Positions 33,951 to 44,344 are shown, counted from the first letter of the stretch. The stretch is DNA of 64,000 bases from Rhizobiales bacterium GAS188 (GCA_900104855.1 FNSS01000001.1:7387001-7451000); one strand, 5' to 3'. Made by a program: numbers and translations. Notes: generated by a model from the sequence alone, not told the origin.

Positions 33951-35351
33951 TCACATATGGATCGCGCGCTTCTCCACGGCGAGCGCTGCCTCCTTCACGG
34001 CCTCAGTCATGGTCGGATGCGAGTGACAGGTGCGGGCGAGATCTTCCGACGAGCCCTTGAACTCCATCAGCACCGCGGCTTCAGCGATCATCTCGCTGGC
34101 GCCGGCCCCGAGGATATGGACGCCCAGCACCTCATCGGTCGCGGCATCGGCGAGCACTTTGACGAAGCCTTCGGGGGTGCGGTTCGCCCGGGCCCGGCCA
34201 TTCGCCGTGAAGGGGAATTTGCCGACCTTGTAGGCGACGCCTTCGGCCTTGAGCTCTTCCTCGGATTTTCCGACCGAAGCGATCTCGGGATAGGTGTAGA
34301 CGACGCTCGGAATGACGTCGTAATTCACATGGCCGGCCTTGCCGGCGATCAGCTCGGCACAGGCGATGCCTTCGTCTTCCGCCTTATGGGCGAGCATCAG
34401 GCCGCGGACCACATCGCCGATCGCATAGATGCCGGGCACGTTGGTGGCGAAATGCGCGTCGATCTCGACGCGGCCGCGCTGATCGAGCGCCACGCCAGCC
34501 TCGGCGAGACCCAGCCCCTCAGTGACCGGCCTGCGGCCGATGGCGACGAGCACGATATCGGCCTCCATGGTCGTCGCTTCCCCGCCCGCGGCCGGCTCGA
34601 CCATGACCGTGACGCCGCTCTTCGTCACCTGCGCCTTGGTGACCTTGCTCGAGAGATGGAATTTCGCACCGCGCTTCTCCATCAGGCGTTGGAATTGCTT
34701 GGCCGTCTCGGCATCGAGCCCGGGCAGAGTGCGGTCGAGATATTCGATCACCTGCAGCTCGGAGCCCAGGCGCTGCCACACCGAGCCGAGCTCGAGGCCG
34801 ATGACGCCGGCGCCGATCACCAGCAAGCGCTTAGGCGGGGCCGCGAGCGACAAGGCCCCGGTCGAGGACACGATGCTCTTCTCGTCGATGGTCACGCCGG
34901 GAAGCGGCGTCACGTCGGAGCCAGTCGCGATGACGATCGACTTCGTCTCGAGCATCTGCGTCGTGCCGTCCTCGGCCTTGACCTCGACCCGGCCGGGGGC
35001 GGCGATGCGGCCGGTGCCACGGAAGCCGTCGATCTTGTTCTTCTTGAACAGGAAGGCGACGCCGTCGACATTCGACTTCACCGTCGCATCCTTATGGGCC
35101 ATCATCGCCTTGAGGTTCAGCTTCGGGGCCGGAATGTCGATGCCGAATGCCGCAAAGCCATGGCCTGCCTCGTCGAACAGCTCGGACGCATGCAGCAGCG
35201 CCTTCGAGGGGATGCAGCCGATATTGAGGCAGGTGCCGCCATAGGTCGGCATCTTCTCGACGACGGCGGTCTTGAGGCCGAGCTGCGCCGCGCGGATGGC
35301 GCAGACATAGCCGCCAGGACCGCTTCCGATCACGATCAGGTCATAAGGCAT
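33951..35351 (-). CDS. lpdA: Dihydrolipoyl dehydrogenase (E3)
   Basis: E3 reoxidises the lipoyl groups of 2-oxo acid dehydrogenases using FAD and NAD. The 466-residue product starts MPYDLIVIGSGPGGYVCAIR (FAD Rossmann) and has the redox disulfide GGTCLNIGCIPSKALLH, the NAD motif GAGVIGLELGSVW, and the active-site His-Pro in CHSHPTMTEAV. I chose ATG 35351 over upstream in-frame starts. With odhB upstream on the same strand (tiny lipoprotein gene between) it supplies E2/E3 to the complex whose E1 (sucA) is on the opposite strand. Confidence 0.97.
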   Translation of the reverse strand: MPYDLIVIGSGPGGYVCAIRAAQLGLKTAVVEKMPTYGGTCLNIGCIPSKALLHASELFDEAGHGFAAFGIDIPAPKLNLKAMMAHKDATVKSNVDGVAFLFKKNKIDGFRGTGRIAAPGRVEVKAEDGTTQMLETKSIVIATGSDVTPLPGVTIDEKSIVSSTGALSLAAPPKRLLVIGAGVIGLELGSVWQRLGSELQVIEYLDRTLPGLDAETAKQFQRLMEKRGAKFHLSSKVTKAQVTKSGVTVMVEPAAGGEATTMEADIVLVAIGRRPVTEGLGLAEAGVALDQRGRVEIDAHFATNVPGIYAIGDVVRGLMLAHKAEDEGIACAELIAGKAGHVNYDVIPSVVYTYPEIASVGKSEEELKAEGVAYKVGKFPFTANGRARANRTPEGFVKVLADAATDEVLGVHILGAGASEMIAEAAVLMEFKGSSEDLARTCHSHPTMTEAVKEAALAVEKRAIHM

Positions 35352-35468
35352 TGAGTTCTCTCTCCGGCGCCGAATCCTGCATTCCATCGGGCCCAGCATG
35401 TGTTGAGCCCGCAAGGCTTGGCGAGGCTCTTACACGTTCGACGGCTCCAGAGAAACGCAAAGCAAGGC

Positions 35469-35621
35469 TTACTTATTGCCTCCGTGATCACCGCCACCAC
35501 TGCCGCGGCCGAGGCGCGCTGCCGACGCCGCATAATGCTCGTCGGCCTGGGGATCGCCGGAGGAGGTTTGGCACCCTGCGAGCGACAGGCACAACATGAG
35601 CAGAAGGACGATGTGACGCAT
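35469..35621 (-). CDS. Small predicted lipoprotein
   Basis: A 50-residue product, MRHIVLLLMLCLSLAGCQTS followed by SGDPQADEHYAASAARLG and a Gly-rich tail ending DHGGNK. It has a short signal peptide with lipobox LAGC (Cys17), so it should be lipidated at Cys17; Gln at +2 and the absence of Asp suggest outer-membrane sorting in E. coli terms. It lies between odhB (172 bases upstream) and lpdA (117 bases downstream), all minus strand. I recognise no family. The clean lipoprotein architecture is the main evidence. Confidence 0.7.
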   Translation of the reverse strand: MRHIVLLLMLCLSLAGCQTSSGDPQADEHYAASAARLGRGSGGGDHGGNK

Positions 35622-35793
35622 GCAAGCACCGATCTTCGAAGCACCGATCTTGGTCGCGAGAGCGAGCTCTCAAGACGAATTATCGGCTTCAGAAGACATA
35701 TTGGCCTCGGCCGGCGCGTATCCAAGACCGTCGAGAGACAAGGGTGTCATGCAAGGACGGAAGGCATCGAAGCAAGCCCGAATCGTCACTCCC

Positions 35794-37056
35794 TCACAGA
35801 TCGAGAACCAGGCGCGCCGGATCCTCGAGGCCCTCCTTGACGCGGACCAGGAAGGTCACCGCCTCCTTGCCGTCGACGATGCGGTGATCATAGCTCACGG
35901 CGAGATACATCATCGGGCGGATCACCACCTGGCCGCCGCGCGCCACCGGGCGGTCCTCGATGCGGTGCATGCCGAGGATGGCCGATTGCGGCGCGTTGAG
36001 GATCGGGGTCGAGATCAAGGAGCCGTAGATGCCGCCATTGGTGATGCTGAAGGTGCCGCCCTGCATCTCGTCGATCTTGAGCTTGCCGTCGCGCGCCCGC
36101 TTGCCGAAATCGGCGATCGCCTTTTCGACGCCGGCGAGCGAGAGCTGATCGGCATCGCGCACCACCGGCACAACGAGGCCGCGATCGGTCCCGACCGCAA
36201 TGCCGATATGATAGTAATTCTTGTAGACGATATCCTCTCCGTCGATCTCGGCATTGACGGTCGGCAATTCCTTGAGCGCCTGCACGCAGGCCTTCACGAA
36301 GAAGCCCATGAAGCCGAGCTTGACGCCGTGGCGCTTCTCGAAGGCGTCCTTGTAATGGGCCCGTAGCTTCATCACTTCCGACATGTCGACGTCGTTGAAG
36401 GTCGTCAGCATGGCGGCCGTGTTCTGCGCCTCCTTGAGGCGGCGCGCGATCGTCTGGCGCAGCCTCGTCATCCGTACCCGCTCCTCGCGCGAGGCGTCGT
36501 CCGGCGGCGAGGGCGCGCGCAGCTGGACGGGGGCAGGCGCTGCGGGCACGGAAACGGCCACTGGCGGCGCCGCGGAGGCGGCAGCGATCGCGCCGAGCAC
36601 ATCGCCCTTGGTCACGCGCCCGTCCTTGCCGCTGCCCGGGACTGCCGACGGGTCGATGCCGCTCTCGGCCGCGAGGCGCCCGACCGCCGGACCGTTGGCG
36701 CTGGCCTTGGCGGCAGCCTTTGCCGGCGCGGGAGCCGGTTGCGGAGCGGCCTTGGCGGGCGCAGCGGCCGGCGCTGTTGCCTTTTTCGGCTCGGCGGCCT
36801 TTGCCGGAGCGGCCGCGGCGCCTTCGCTGATCGATCCCAGCACGGCGTTCACCGCCACCGTCTGGCCTTCCTTGGCCAATTGCTCGCCGAGCACGCCGGC
36901 TGCCGGGGCATTGACTTCCAGGGTGACCTTGTCGGTCTCGAGCTCGAGGAGCGGCTCATCGGCCTTGACGGCATCGCCGGGCTGCTTGAACCATCGCCCG
37001 ATCGTCGCTTCGGTGACGCTCTCGCCGAGCGTCGGAACGCGGATTTCAGTGGCCAT
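35794..37056 (-). CDS. odhB: 2-oxoglutarate dehydrogenase E2, dihydrolipoyl succinyltransferase
   Basis: E2 core of the 2-oxoglutarate dehydrogenase complex. The 420-residue product has an N-terminal lipoyl domain ([20 protein letters not shown]; lipoyl-lysine Lys43 in ETDKV), an Ala/Pro/Lys-rich linker, a peripheral subunit-binding domain ([18 protein letters not shown]), and the catalytic domain with [13 protein letters not shown], which carries the active-site His and Asp. ATG 37056 is the family start; the open frame upstream is not conserved. It is normally directly downstream of sucA; here it is about 10 kb away and inverted. Confidence 0.97.
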   Translation of the reverse strand: MATEIRVPTLGESVTEATIGRWFKQPGDAVKADEPLLELETDKVTLEVNAPAAGVLGEQLAKEGQTVAVNAVLGSISEGAAAAPAKAAEPKKATAPAAAPAKAAPQPAPAPAKAAAKASANGPAVGRLAAESGIDPSAVPGSGKDGRVTKGDVLGAIAAASAAPPVAVSVPAAPAPVQLRAPSPPDDASREERVRMTRLRQTIARRLKEAQNTAAMLTTFNDVDMSEVMKLRAHYKDAFEKRHGVKLGFMGFFVKACVQALKELPTVNAEIDGEDIVYKNYYHIGIAVGTDRGLVVPVVRDADQLSLAGVEKAIADFGKRARDGKLKIDEMQGGTFSITNGGIYGSLISTPILNAPQSAILGMHRIEDRPVARGGQVVIRPMMYLAVSYDHRIVDGKEAVTFLVRVKEGLEDPARLVLDL

Positions 37057-37132
37057 TTCGAATTTCCTGAGCTGTCGAAGCGACGTTGCCGCCGCCCCTA
37101 GATAGTCGCATCTCGGCGGGCGCGGAACCGCT

Positions 37133-37642
37133 TCATGCAAGTTTCGCCCCAGCTTTCGCCCCTGCTCTCGCACCAAGGCGCGCGAGCGCCGCCCCGCTCA
37201 GGCGATACACCGTCCAATCGTCCTTGGCGATGGCTCCAAGCGAGCGGTAGAAGCCGATCGAGGGCTCGTTCCAGTTCAGCACCGACCATTCGAGCCGGGC
37301 GAGCGCCTCCTGCTCGCAACGGGCCGCCAAGGTCTCCAGCAGGGCCTTGCCGATGCCATGGCCGCGCAGCTGCGGGCGCACGAACAGATCCTCGAGATAG
37401 ATGCCGTGCCGCCCCCGGAAGGTCGAGAAATTGTAGAACCACAAGGCGAAACCCGCAGGCTCGCCTTGCCATTCGGCGATGTCGGCGAAGACCTTCGGCC
37501 GGTCACCGAACAGCGCCTCGGCGATCTCCTCCCGCGTCGCCTCGACCTCATGCAGGAGGCGCTCATATTCGGCGAGCTCGCGCACCAGGCTGAAGACCAG
37601 GGCAGCGTCGGACGGGATGGCGGGGCGGATCGTGAGCGACAC
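37133..37642 (-). CDS. GNAT-family N-acetyltransferase
   Basis: A 169-residue GNAT protein starting [20 protein letters not shown]. The acetyl-CoA loop is in [20 protein letters not shown] (R/Q-x-x-G-x-G/A), and EDLFVRP and [15 protein letters not shown] match the diamine/spermidine acetyltransferase-like (SSAT) branch. The tail is an Ala/Gly/Lys-rich repeat ([14 protein letters not shown]). It lies 76 bases upstream of odhB on the same strand and may be co-transcribed. The substrate cannot be told from sequence. Confidence 0.9.
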   Translation of the reverse strand: MSLTIRPAIPSDAALVFSLVRELAEYERLLHEVEATREEIAEALFGDRPKVFADIAEWQGEPAGFALWFYNFSTFRGRHGIYLEDLFVRPQLRGHGIGKALLETLAARCEQEALARLEWSVLNWNEPSIGFYRSLGAIAKDDWTVYRLSGAALARLGARAGAKAGAKLA

Positions 37643-38096
37643 AAGGGAACTCGGCGCTGTTTCGGCGGGATTCGGCGACCGCTATACGCAATTTCGGGCG
37701 ACATGAATACCGTTCGAGGCGGGAAGCTGCGGCGCCCTTCGTCATGGCCGGGCTGGGATATTGCTGCATTGCGGTCGCTGTAAATAACAGGCGATTTACA
37801 GCGGCCGCGCTCTTGAGGGCGGGCTGTTTATTCGAGCGCGATTTTGCTGCACTGCAGCATCGCCGCCTGCCCGCCTCGACATGACTCTCGATGACTCTCG
37901 AGCCAAGCCGGCAGGCTTGCATATCGCCTCAAAGTGTTCCCATTATGTTCTCGACAACGAATGGGCGCGACCGCATCAGCCCCGCGTTCGCAGGCTTGCC
38001 ATTCCCCAAGAAAACTGCGATGTTCATATAATGTTCCCTTGTTTGTCGGGCCTGACCGACGGAGGGAAGCGAGCGGTGGCTCCGACGGGGGCGGGC
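37643..38096. other. Intergenic region before the DUF2167 gene
   Basis: About 450 bases without a supported gene. It contains a partial copy of the CGTCATGGCCGGGCTGG palindrome lead-in (37742-37758) and two short direct repeats: ATGACTCTCG, twice (37880-37899), and AAATAACAGGCGATTTACAG, a local imperfect palindrome. The DUF2167 promoter is expected here; TTGCATATCG near 37917 is not a convincing match. Confidence 0.4.
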
Positions 38097-39107
38097 ATGC
38101 GAGCTGGAACGCGGCATATCGCACGGTGTCTCGAGCGAGGCCGGCACGTGCTCTCCGATGCAATCGCTGTGGTGATCCGGCTTGGCCTGATCCTCCTGAT
38201 CGGTCTCGCCGCGACTGCTTTCCCGGGCCGTCCGGCGCAAGCGCAGACCAGTGCCGCCACGGCCACGAGCGAAGAGCAGCGCAAAGCAGAAGAGCTGGCA
38301 GCCTGGAAGGCGGCCCTGCAAGCTCGGGTGTCCAGCCCCCAAGAGGTGACGCTCCTGGATCAGGGTGTATTCACCGTCCCGGCGCCGTTCTTCTTCATTC
38401 CCAAGGCCGAGGGCGCGAGACTCATGCGCGCCTGGGGCAATACGGTCAACGCAAGCAGCTTTGCGGGCCTTGTCGCCAGCCCGAAGCATGGCGATGAATG
38501 GATCGCCGAAATCTCCTTCATCAAAGAAGGCTACGTCAAAGATGATGACGCCAGGAACTGGAACGCCGATGACCTGTTGACGAGCCTCAAGGAAGGCACG
38601 GATGCAGCCAATGAGGACCGTCGAGCCCGAGGCTTTCCCGAATTGGAGATCCTCGGCTGGGTCGAGAAGCCTGCCTATGACAGCACGACGCACAGGCTCG
38701 TCTGGTCCATGTCCGCAAAGCAAAAGAACCAGCCGGATGGCGGGGGCCAGTCGGTGAATTACAATACCTATCTCTTAGGACGAGAGGGGTATTTCAGCCT
38801 CGATTTCATCACCAGCTCGGACCGAATAGCGGCGGAGAAAGCGACCGCGCGCGATCTCCTCGCCCGTCTCTCCTTCGCGTCCGGCAAGCGCTATGAAGAC
38901 TTCGACAGCTCGACGGACAAGATCGCAGCCTACGGCCTCGCCGCGCTGGTGGGCGGCCTGGCGGCGAAGAAGCTCGGCCTATTGGCGCTCGCCGGCGTCT
39001 TCGTGTTGAAATTCGCAAAGATCATCGGGCTCGTAGCGATCGGCGCTGTCGCCGCCATCTCCAGATTGTTCCGGCGCAAGCCGCAGGGCGATGGAAAGCA
39101 GGCGTGA
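38097..39107 (+). CDS. DUF2167-family membrane-anchored protein
   Basis: A 336-residue predicted secreted, C-terminally anchored protein. It has a signal peptide (IRLGLILLIGLAATAFPGRP, cleavage near AQA), a DUF2167 domain with the family phrases VPAPFFFIPKAEGARLMRAW, ISFIKEGYVKDDDARNW and LEILGWVEKPAYDSTTHRLV, and two C-terminal hydrophobic segments (LAALVGGLAAKKLGLLALAG and FVLKFAKIIGLVAIGAVAAI) before a basic tail. The function of DUF2167 is unknown. The start is uncertain: 38097 follows a G-rich stretch; 38031 is an alternative. Confidence 0.85.
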   Translation: MRAGTRHIARCLERGRHVLSDAIAVVIRLGLILLIGLAATAFPGRPAQAQTSAATATSEEQRKAEELAAWKAALQARVSSPQEVTLLDQGVFTVPAPFFFIPKAEGARLMRAWGNTVNASSFAGLVASPKHGDEWIAEISFIKEGYVKDDDARNWNADDLLTSLKEGTDAANEDRRARGFPELEILGWVEKPAYDSTTHRLVWSMSAKQKNQPDGGGQSVNYNTYLLGREGYFSLDFITSSDRIAAEKATARDLLARLSFASGKRYEDFDSSTDKIAAYGLAALVGGLAAKKLGLLALAGVFVLKFAKIIGLVAIGAVAAISRLFRRKPQGDGKQA

Positions 39108-39181
39108 AGCCGCTCGCTCCGCGATCGTAGCCGCGACGGTTGCTACGTGACAGATGTCACACACAGTGCCGAGGACACACC

Positions 39182-39601
39182 ATGACGGAACAGATGACGG
39201 CTCCGATCGCGGCCGCCAGGCCGAGTTTGGTGTCCATTGCGGTGGCGCTCTTGTATCTCTCGTGCGCTTTCTATCTCGCCGCGGTCATTATCCCAATTGC
39301 GCAGGCCGATGATCAAATCCTCGAACCCCTTGCCAAGATTCTGACGCTGTTGAACAACGTTGTCGCATGCGCGATATACTGCTTGATTATCTGGAAAGCC
39401 GCCAAAGGGCGAAACTGGGCTCGTATAGTGATATTGGTGACTGCGGTCCTTCCCTTGATTTTGCGCATTCCCCGCACGAGTCCCAACCCTTTCGCCGACA
39501 GCCCATCTGCCATGATTTCATTGGGCCTGCGGATCGTCGGTATCGCGCTCCTCTTCGTCCCGCCGAGCCCGTCCTGGTTCCGCAAACCCAAGACTGGGTA
39601 G
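39182..39601 (+). CDS. Hypothetical membrane protein
   Basis: A 139-residue protein starting MTEQMTAPIAAARPSLVSIA. Four hydrophobic segments are visible: about 15-37 (LVSIAVALLYLSCAFYLAAV), 56-74 (LNNVVACAIYCLIIW), 82-98 (ARIVILVTAVLPLIL) and 112-130 (SLGLRIVGIALLFVP). It ends with a short tail. I recognise no characterised family. It lies 74 bases after the DUF2167 gene on the same strand, so the two may form a unit. Confidence 0.7.
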   Translation: MTEQMTAPIAAARPSLVSIAVALLYLSCAFYLAAVIIPIAQADDQILEPLAKILTLLNNVVACAIYCLIIWKAAKGRNWARIVILVTAVLPLILRIPRTSPNPFADSPSAMISLGLRIVGIALLFVPPSPSWFRKPKTG

Positions 39602-39638
39602 TCGGGCCAGTGACATGAGAGCTGCGATCGGCCTCTGA

Positions 39639-40088
39639 TCAATCCGGCACGATCGCGGTCGCCTCGATCTCCAGGAGCGCGGCCTTCTCGACCAGGCGCT
39701 TGACCTCGACCACCGCCATTGTCGGAAAATGCCGACCGAACGCCGTGCGATAGGCGTCGCCGAGCTCGCGGGGATTGGCGAGATAAGCCTCGACATCGGT
39801 CACGTACCAGGTGAGCCGCACCAGATGGCCGGGCTCCGCCCCGCCCGCCGCCAGGATGTCGCGGATATTGAGGAAGCAGCGCTGCGCCTGGGCCACGAAG
39901 CCCTCGGGGAAATGGCCCGTCTGGTCCCAGCCGACGACGCCACCGGTGACCACCACCCGCCCCTGCCCCGTCATGCCGTTGGCATAGCCCTTGGGGCGCG
40001 GCCATCCGGGCGGGTTCAGGCTCGTCGGCCAGCCTTCGTTGTGGCCGTCGGCGGCAGGCCGGATGACGGGCTTGTTCGGCAGGCTCAT
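39639..40088 (-). CDS. RidA-family protein
   Basis: A 149-residue RidA/YjgF-family protein. RidA proper hydrolyses reactive enamine/imine intermediates; other members serve in amine or aromatic catabolism. Visible: PPGWPRPKGYANGMTGQGRV (N-terminal), QAQRCFLNIRDILAAGGAEP, and the C-terminal MAVVEVKRLVEKAALLEIEA. It is the last gene of the six-gene aryl-CoA operon, overlapping the CoA-ligase stop by four bases. In a 2-aminobenzoyl-CoA pathway an imine deaminase would make sense after ring reduction; that role is inference. Confidence 0.9.
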   Translation of the reverse strand: MSLPNKPVIRPAADGHNEGWPTSLNPPGWPRPKGYANGMTGQGRVVVTGGVVGWDQTGHFPEGFVAQAQRCFLNIRDILAAGGAEPGHLVRLTWYVTDVEAYLANPRELGDAYRTAFGRHFPTMAVVEVKRLVEKAALLEIEATAIVPD

Positions 40089-41752
40089 CGCGTCACTCCT
40101 TCGGCGGCTTCGGCCTTGGCACGCTCACGCAGCACGAAGCGCTGCACCTTGCCGGACTCGGTGCGCGGCAAGGCCTCGATGAAAGTGATGAGGCGCGGGC
40201 ATTTGAAGGGGGCGATCTCGGTCTTCACATGGTCCTGAAGGATGCCCACCAGCGCTTCGCCCGGCTGCTGGCCGGGCCGCGGCACCACATAGGCCTTCAC
40301 CACCGTCGTGTCATGGGCGAAGTCCGGCGCCCCGACCACGGCGCATTCGAGCACGGCCGGATGGGTCAGCAAGGCCGCCTCGACCTCGGGCCCGGCAATA
40401 TTGTAGCCCGCCGAGACGATCATGTCGTCGGAACGCGCCTGGTGCCAGTAATAGCCGTCTTCGTCGAGACGATAGGTGTCGCCCGTATAGTTCCAGCCAT
40501 TGCGGACATAATTGGTCTGGCGGTGATCGGCGAGATAGCGGCAGCCGGTCGGGCCGCGCACTGCGAGCAGGCCGACCGAGCCGCGCGGGAGCTCGTTCCC
40601 CTCCTCGTCCACGATCTTCGCCTCATAGCCCGGCACCGGAATGCCGGTCGAGCCCGGCCTGATCTTGCCGACCGGGGCGCCGATGAAGATGTGCAGCATC
40701 TCGGTCGAGCCGATGCCGTCGAGGATCTCGATGCCGGTCGCGTCATGCCAGGCCTCCCAGGTGGCCTTGGGCAGGGCCTCGCCGGCCGATACGCAGACCC
40801 GCAGGCTGTCGACATCACCCGGCTGCAACCTGCCGAGCATGGCCCGATAGGCGATCGGGGCCGTGAAGCAGACCGTCGGCTTGAGGGTGCGGATGGCCTC
40901 GATCAGCTTGTCGGGCGCTGCCTGCTCGAGCAGGATCGAAGAGGCGCCGACGCGCAGCGAGAACAGGGCGCCCCCGCCGAGACCGAAGGTGAAGGCGAGC
41001 GGCGGCGAGCCGATGAAGACATCGCTCTTGCGCGGCTGCAGCACATGCCGGCCATAGCTGTCGCAGGTGGCGACGAGATCGCGGTGATTATGCATCGCCC
41101 CCTTGGGCACCCCCGTAGTGCCCGAGGTGAAGGCGATGAGGCAGATATCCTCGGCCGCCGTCGCACAGGCCGTGAATTGCGGCGAGGCGGTCTCGGCGAG
41201 ACGCATCAGATCGTCGCTGCCTTGTCCGCCCATCGGCACGATGCGGTCGAGAATGGGCGAGTTCTGCTTCGCCTTCTCCAGCTCGTCGAGGAAGCGATAG
41301 TCGCACAGAGCGAGCGTGACCTGCGCCTTGTCGCTCATGAAGGCGAGCTCGCGGGCGCGCAGTAACGGCATCGAGGTCACCGCGATGCCGCCGGCCTTCA
41401 TCACGGCGAACAGCGCGGCCGCCATCACCGGATTGTTGGGCGAGCGCAACAGCACGCGCCCGCCCGGCACCAGGCCGAATTTGGCGACGAGGACATTGGC
41501 GATGCGGTTCACGAGCGCCGCGAACTCGGCATAGCTGTAGCTCGTCTGCAGCGAGCGGAAGCAGGGCTGCGCGCCATGCCCCTTGGCGAGCCAGGAATCG
41601 AGGAGCTCGCTGACGCTGTTCAGCCGATCGGGATAATGCAGCTCCGGCAAGGTGAAGACGAATTCCGGCATCTGTTCGGGCGGCGGCAGGTGGTCGCGCG
41701 CGAAATGATCGATATGAGCGGTGTAAGCCTCCGTCCTGGTCATGACGCTCAT
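40085..41752 (-). CDS. Aryl-CoA ligase, 2-aminobenzoate/benzoate-CoA ligase type
   Basis: A 555-residue ANL-superfamily adenylating enzyme. The ATP loop [11 protein letters not shown] is at residues 208-218 and the C-terminal catalytic lysine of RTESGKVQR is Lys535. The N-terminus ([20 protein letters not shown]) and overall sequence match the 2-aminobenzoate-CoA ligase/benzoate-CoA ligase group, which activates anthranilate or related aromatic acids with ATP and CoA. It overlaps the neighbouring genes by four bases on both sides. Exact substrate unproven; salicylate or benzoate are alternatives. Confidence 0.88.
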   Translation of the reverse strand: MSVMTRTEAYTAHIDHFARDHLPPPEQMPEFVFTLPELHYPDRLNSVSELLDSWLAKGHGAQPCFRSLQTSYSYAEFAALVNRIANVLVAKFGLVPGGRVLLRSPNNPVMAAALFAVMKAGGIAVTSMPLLRARELAFMSDKAQVTLALCDYRFLDELEKAKQNSPILDRIVPMGGQGSDDLMRLAETASPQFTACATAAEDICLIAFTSGTTGVPKGAMHNHRDLVATCDSYGRHVLQPRKSDVFIGSPPLAFTFGLGGGALFSLRVGASSILLEQAAPDKLIEAIRTLKPTVCFTAPIAYRAMLGRLQPGDVDSLRVCVSAGEALPKATWEAWHDATGIEILDGIGSTEMLHIFIGAPVGKIRPGSTGIPVPGYEAKIVDEEGNELPRGSVGLLAVRGPTGCRYLADHRQTNYVRNGWNYTGDTYRLDEDGYYWHQARSDDMIVSAGYNIAGPEVEAALLTHPAVLECAVVGAPDFAHDTTVVKAYVVPRPGQQPGEALVGILQDHVKTEIAPFKCPRLITFIEALPRTESGKVQRFVLRERAKAEAAEGVTR

Positions 41753-42927
41753 CCCTTCTTGACTGCATGCGAGGCGAGTTCGGCGCGCGCGATAACGATT
41801 TTCTGCACCTCGCTCGCACCTTCATAGATGCGCAGCGCCCTGATCTCGCGGTAGAGCTCCTCGACCTTGACGCCGCTCCTGACGCCCTCGCCGCCGAACA
41901 TCTGCACGGCCTTGTCGATGACGCGTTGGGCCGCCTCGGTCGCCACGAGCTTGGCGAGCGCCGCCTCCTTGGTGACACGCTCGGCGCCCTGGTCCTTGGT
42001 CCAGGCGGCCCGATAGACGAGCAGCGCCGAGGCCTCGACATCGGCCACCATCTCGGCGAGCGCGCCTTGAGTGAGCTGCAGATCGGCGAGCGTGGCGCCG
42101 AACATCTTGCGGGTGGCAGCGCGATGCAAGGCTTCCGAGAGGGCCCGGCGCGCGAAGCCGAGCGCTGCCGCCCCGACCGTCGAGCGGAACACGTCGAGCG
42201 TCGCCATCGCCACCTTGAAGCCCTCGCCCGGTCCGCCGATGCGGTTGGCGAGCGGCACTCGGCAGTCCTCGAAGGACAGAGTGGCCAGCGGATGCGGCGC
42301 GATGGTGTCGATGCGCTCGGCGATGGTGAGGCCGGGCGTCCCCGCTTCGACCATGACGGCCGAAAGCCCCCTCGCTCCTGGCGCCTCGCCGGTGCGGCAG
42401 AAGACGACGTAATGATCGGCGATGCCGCCATTCGAGATCCAGGTCTTGCGGCCGTCGAGGCGCAGATGCGCCGGCCCGTCGGCGACGGCCGTCGTGGTCA
42501 TGGCGGCAGGGTCGGAACCTGCGTCGGGCTCCGACAGCGCGAAGGCGGCGATGCGCTCGCCGGCTGCGACCGCGGGCAGAAAGCGCTGCTTCTGCTCGCT
42601 CGTGCCGAACAGCGACACCGGCCCTGTGCCGAGCCCCTGCATGGCGAAAGCGAAATCGGCGAGGCCGGACGCTGCCGCGAGCGTCTCGCGGGCGAGGCAC
42701 AGCGTGCGCACATCGAGCGTCGCCGCCTCCCCGCCATGCGGCGCGATCACCGCGTGACGCAGGAAACCGGCCTCGCCCAGAGACCGCACCAGGCGTCGGC
42801 AGGAGCCGTCGACATCATGATGGTCGACAAGCGCGGGCGTCGTGTCGGCGAAGGCCGCGATCTCGTCGGCGAAGCGCCGGTGACGCTCCTCGAAGAAGGG
42901 CAGGCGCAGGAATGCGGGATCAGGCAT
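41749..42927 (-). CDS. Acyl-CoA dehydrogenase
   Basis: A 392-residue FAD-dependent acyl-CoA dehydrogenase starting [20 protein letters not shown]. The FAD/substrate motif [19 protein letters not shown] and the C-terminal [20 protein letters not shown] (QxxGGxG with nearby RxxR-type FAD contacts) are visible. The ATG at 42927 shares a base with the enoyl-CoA hydratase stop (TGATG). In the operon it would desaturate the ring-cleaved or reduced CoA thioester. Confidence 0.92.
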   Translation of the reverse strand: MPDPAFLRLPFFEERHRRFADEIAAFADTTPALVDHHDVDGSCRRLVRSLGEAGFLRHAVIAPHGGEAATLDVRTLCLARETLAAASGLADFAFAMQGLGTGPVSLFGTSEQKQRFLPAVAAGERIAAFALSEPDAGSDPAAMTTTAVADGPAHLRLDGRKTWISNGGIADHYVVFCRTGEAPGARGLSAVMVEAGTPGLTIAERIDTIAPHPLATLSFEDCRVPLANRIGGPGEGFKVAMATLDVFRSTVGAAALGFARRALSEALHRAATRKMFGATLADLQLTQGALAEMVADVEASALLVYRAAWTKDQGAERVTKEAALAKLVATEAAQRVIDKAVQMFGGEGVRSGVKVEELYREIRALRIYEGASEVQKIVIARAELASHAVKKG

Positions 42928-43760
42928 CAGTTTCCCTCGAATACCGGCTTTTCCCTCTTGGCGAAGGCGCGATAGGCGCGACGGAAATCTTCCGTCTGCA
43001 TGCAGAGCGCCTGGGCGACGGCCTCGGCCTCGACCGCGGCCTCGATCGACATCGCCCATTCCATGTCGAGCATGCGCTTGGTCATGGTGTTGCCGAAATT
43101 CGGCCCGTCGGCGATCGCCGTCGCCAGCTTCATCGCTTCACCCATCAGGGCATCGGGAGCGCAGAGGCGGTTGAAGAAGCCGCAGCGTTCGGCCTCCTCC
43201 CCGCCCATGGCACGGCCGGTGAACAAGAGCTCGGAGGCCCTGCCCTGCCCGATGATGCGCGGCAGGATGGCGCAAGCGCCCATGTCGCAGCCGGCAAGGC
43301 CGACGCGGTTGAACAGGAAGGCGACCTTGGCGCCGGCCGTCCCGAGCCGCATATCGCTCGCCATGGCGACGATGGCGCCGGCGCCGGCGCAGACCCCGTC
43401 GACGGCTGCGATGATCGGCTGGGGCGCAGCCCGCATCGCCTTGACGAGCTCGCCCGTCATGCGCGTGAAGTCGAGGAGCCCCTTGGTGTCGAGCTTGGTG
43501 AGGGGGCCGATGATCTCGTGCACGTCCCCGCCCGAGGAGAAATTGCCGCCCTCGCCCGACACCACGATAGCCTTCACGGCATCGTCATGGGCGGCCGTGC
43601 GGAACAGCGCCGAGAGCTCGGCATAGCTCTCGAAGGTCAAGGGGTTCTTGCGCTCGGGGCGGTTCAAGGCGAGCGTCGCGACCTTGCCCTCGACCGCGAA
43701 TTTGAAATGGCTGGCGCTGTAGCTCGCGAGCGGCGGCTCGACCACGGGAAACGGCCTCAT
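42927..43760 (-). CDS. Enoyl-CoA hydratase/isomerase family protein
   Basis: A 277-residue crotonase-fold protein starting [40 protein letters not shown] is the N-terminal signature; the oxyanion-hole segments are [16 protein letters not shown] and [20 protein letters not shown]. The ATG at 43760 overlaps the MarR stop by four bases (ATGA). An open frame extends 62 codons upstream, but that stretch is the antisense-like reading of the MarR repeat tail and is not part of the enzyme. Confidence 0.92.
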   Translation of the reverse strand: MRPFPVVEPPLASYSASHFKFAVEGKVATLALNRPERKNPLTFESYAELSALFRTAAHDDAVKAIVVSGEGGNFSSGGDVHEIIGPLTKLDTKGLLDFTRMTGELVKAMRAAPQPIIAAVDGVCAGAGAIVAMASDMRLGTAGAKVAFLFNRVGLAGCDMGACAILPRIIGQGRASELLFTGRAMGGEEAERCGFFNRLCAPDALMGEAMKLATAIADGPNFGNTMTKRMLDMEWAMSIEAAVEAEAVAQALCMQTEDFRRAYRAFAKREKPVFEGN

Positions 43761-44344
43761 GACGCGTCGCCTTGCGAGGTGGTGCGCAAGGTCTCTTCGC
43801 GCGAAGTTTCTTGGCGCAGAGTCTCTTGGCGCAAAGTCTCCTGGCGCGCGGTCTCTTGGCGCGCCGACAATTTGGTCTTGGCCAGAAGCCCCATCATCTG
43901 ATCGATCTCCTTCTCGTCGAGGCCGGCAAAAAGCGCTGCGAGCCAATCGCCATGCGCCGCGGCCATCTGCTGGAACACCTGGCGGCCCTTCGGCATCAGG
44001 CGCACCACCTGGGCGCGCCGGTCGTTCGGCGCGGGACGCCGGTCGACCAGGCCTTCGGCAACCAGGCGCTCGACGAGGCCGGTGACATTGCCGTTGGTCA
44101 CCATCATGCGCTTCGACAGCTCGTTCAGGGTCATGCCCTCATGGGCACGCTCGAGCTGGGCCATCAGGTCGAAGCGCGGCAAGGTGGTGTCGAATTCCTT
44201 GCGCAGCCGCCGGCGGATCTCGCTCTCGATCAAGGTCGAGCAGGTGAGCAGGCGCAGCCACAGCCGCAATTGCGATTCGTGGCCATCCGCATGCTCATGC
44301 GCCTTGGTCTCGGCGTCGAGCGGTCCTCCGGCCGGATCCGTCAT
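43757..44344 (-). CDS. MarR-family transcriptional regulator with repeat tail
   Basis: A 195-residue MarR regulator. The winged helix is in [20 protein letters not shown] and [20 protein letters not shown], with the wing [20 protein letters not shown]. MarR proteins of aryl-CoA clusters usually repress the operon and release DNA upon binding the aryl-CoA ligand. The C-terminus carries a low-complexity tail of RQET repeats (see 43787-43864), which is unusual. The ATG at 44344 overlaps the SDR stop (ATGA). It sits inside the operon it probably controls. Confidence 0.92.
   Translation of the reverse strand: MTDPAGGPLDAETKAHEHADGHESQLRLWLRLLTCSTLIESEIRRRLRKEFDTTLPRFDLMAQLERAHEGMTLNELSKRMMVTNGNVTGLVERLVAEGLVDRRPAPNDRRAQVVRLMPKGRQVFQQMAAAHGDWLAALFAGLDEKEIDQMMGLLAKTKLSARQETARQETLRQETLRQETSREETLRTTSQGDAS
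43787..43864 (-). repeat. 15-bp tandem repeat encoding RQETL units
   Basis: The 3' part of the MarR gene consists of about five 15-base units encoding [25 protein letters not shown]. The reading frame is kept because the unit is a multiple of three. Unit number is therefore likely to vary between strains by slippage without breaking the protein. Confidence 0.85.

Noticed and set aside
43761-43946. 62-codon N-terminal extension of the enoyl-CoA hydratase with RDxAPRxF-like repeats
   Set aside because: It is the MarR repeat tail read in another frame; a four-base ATGA overlap gives a better start.
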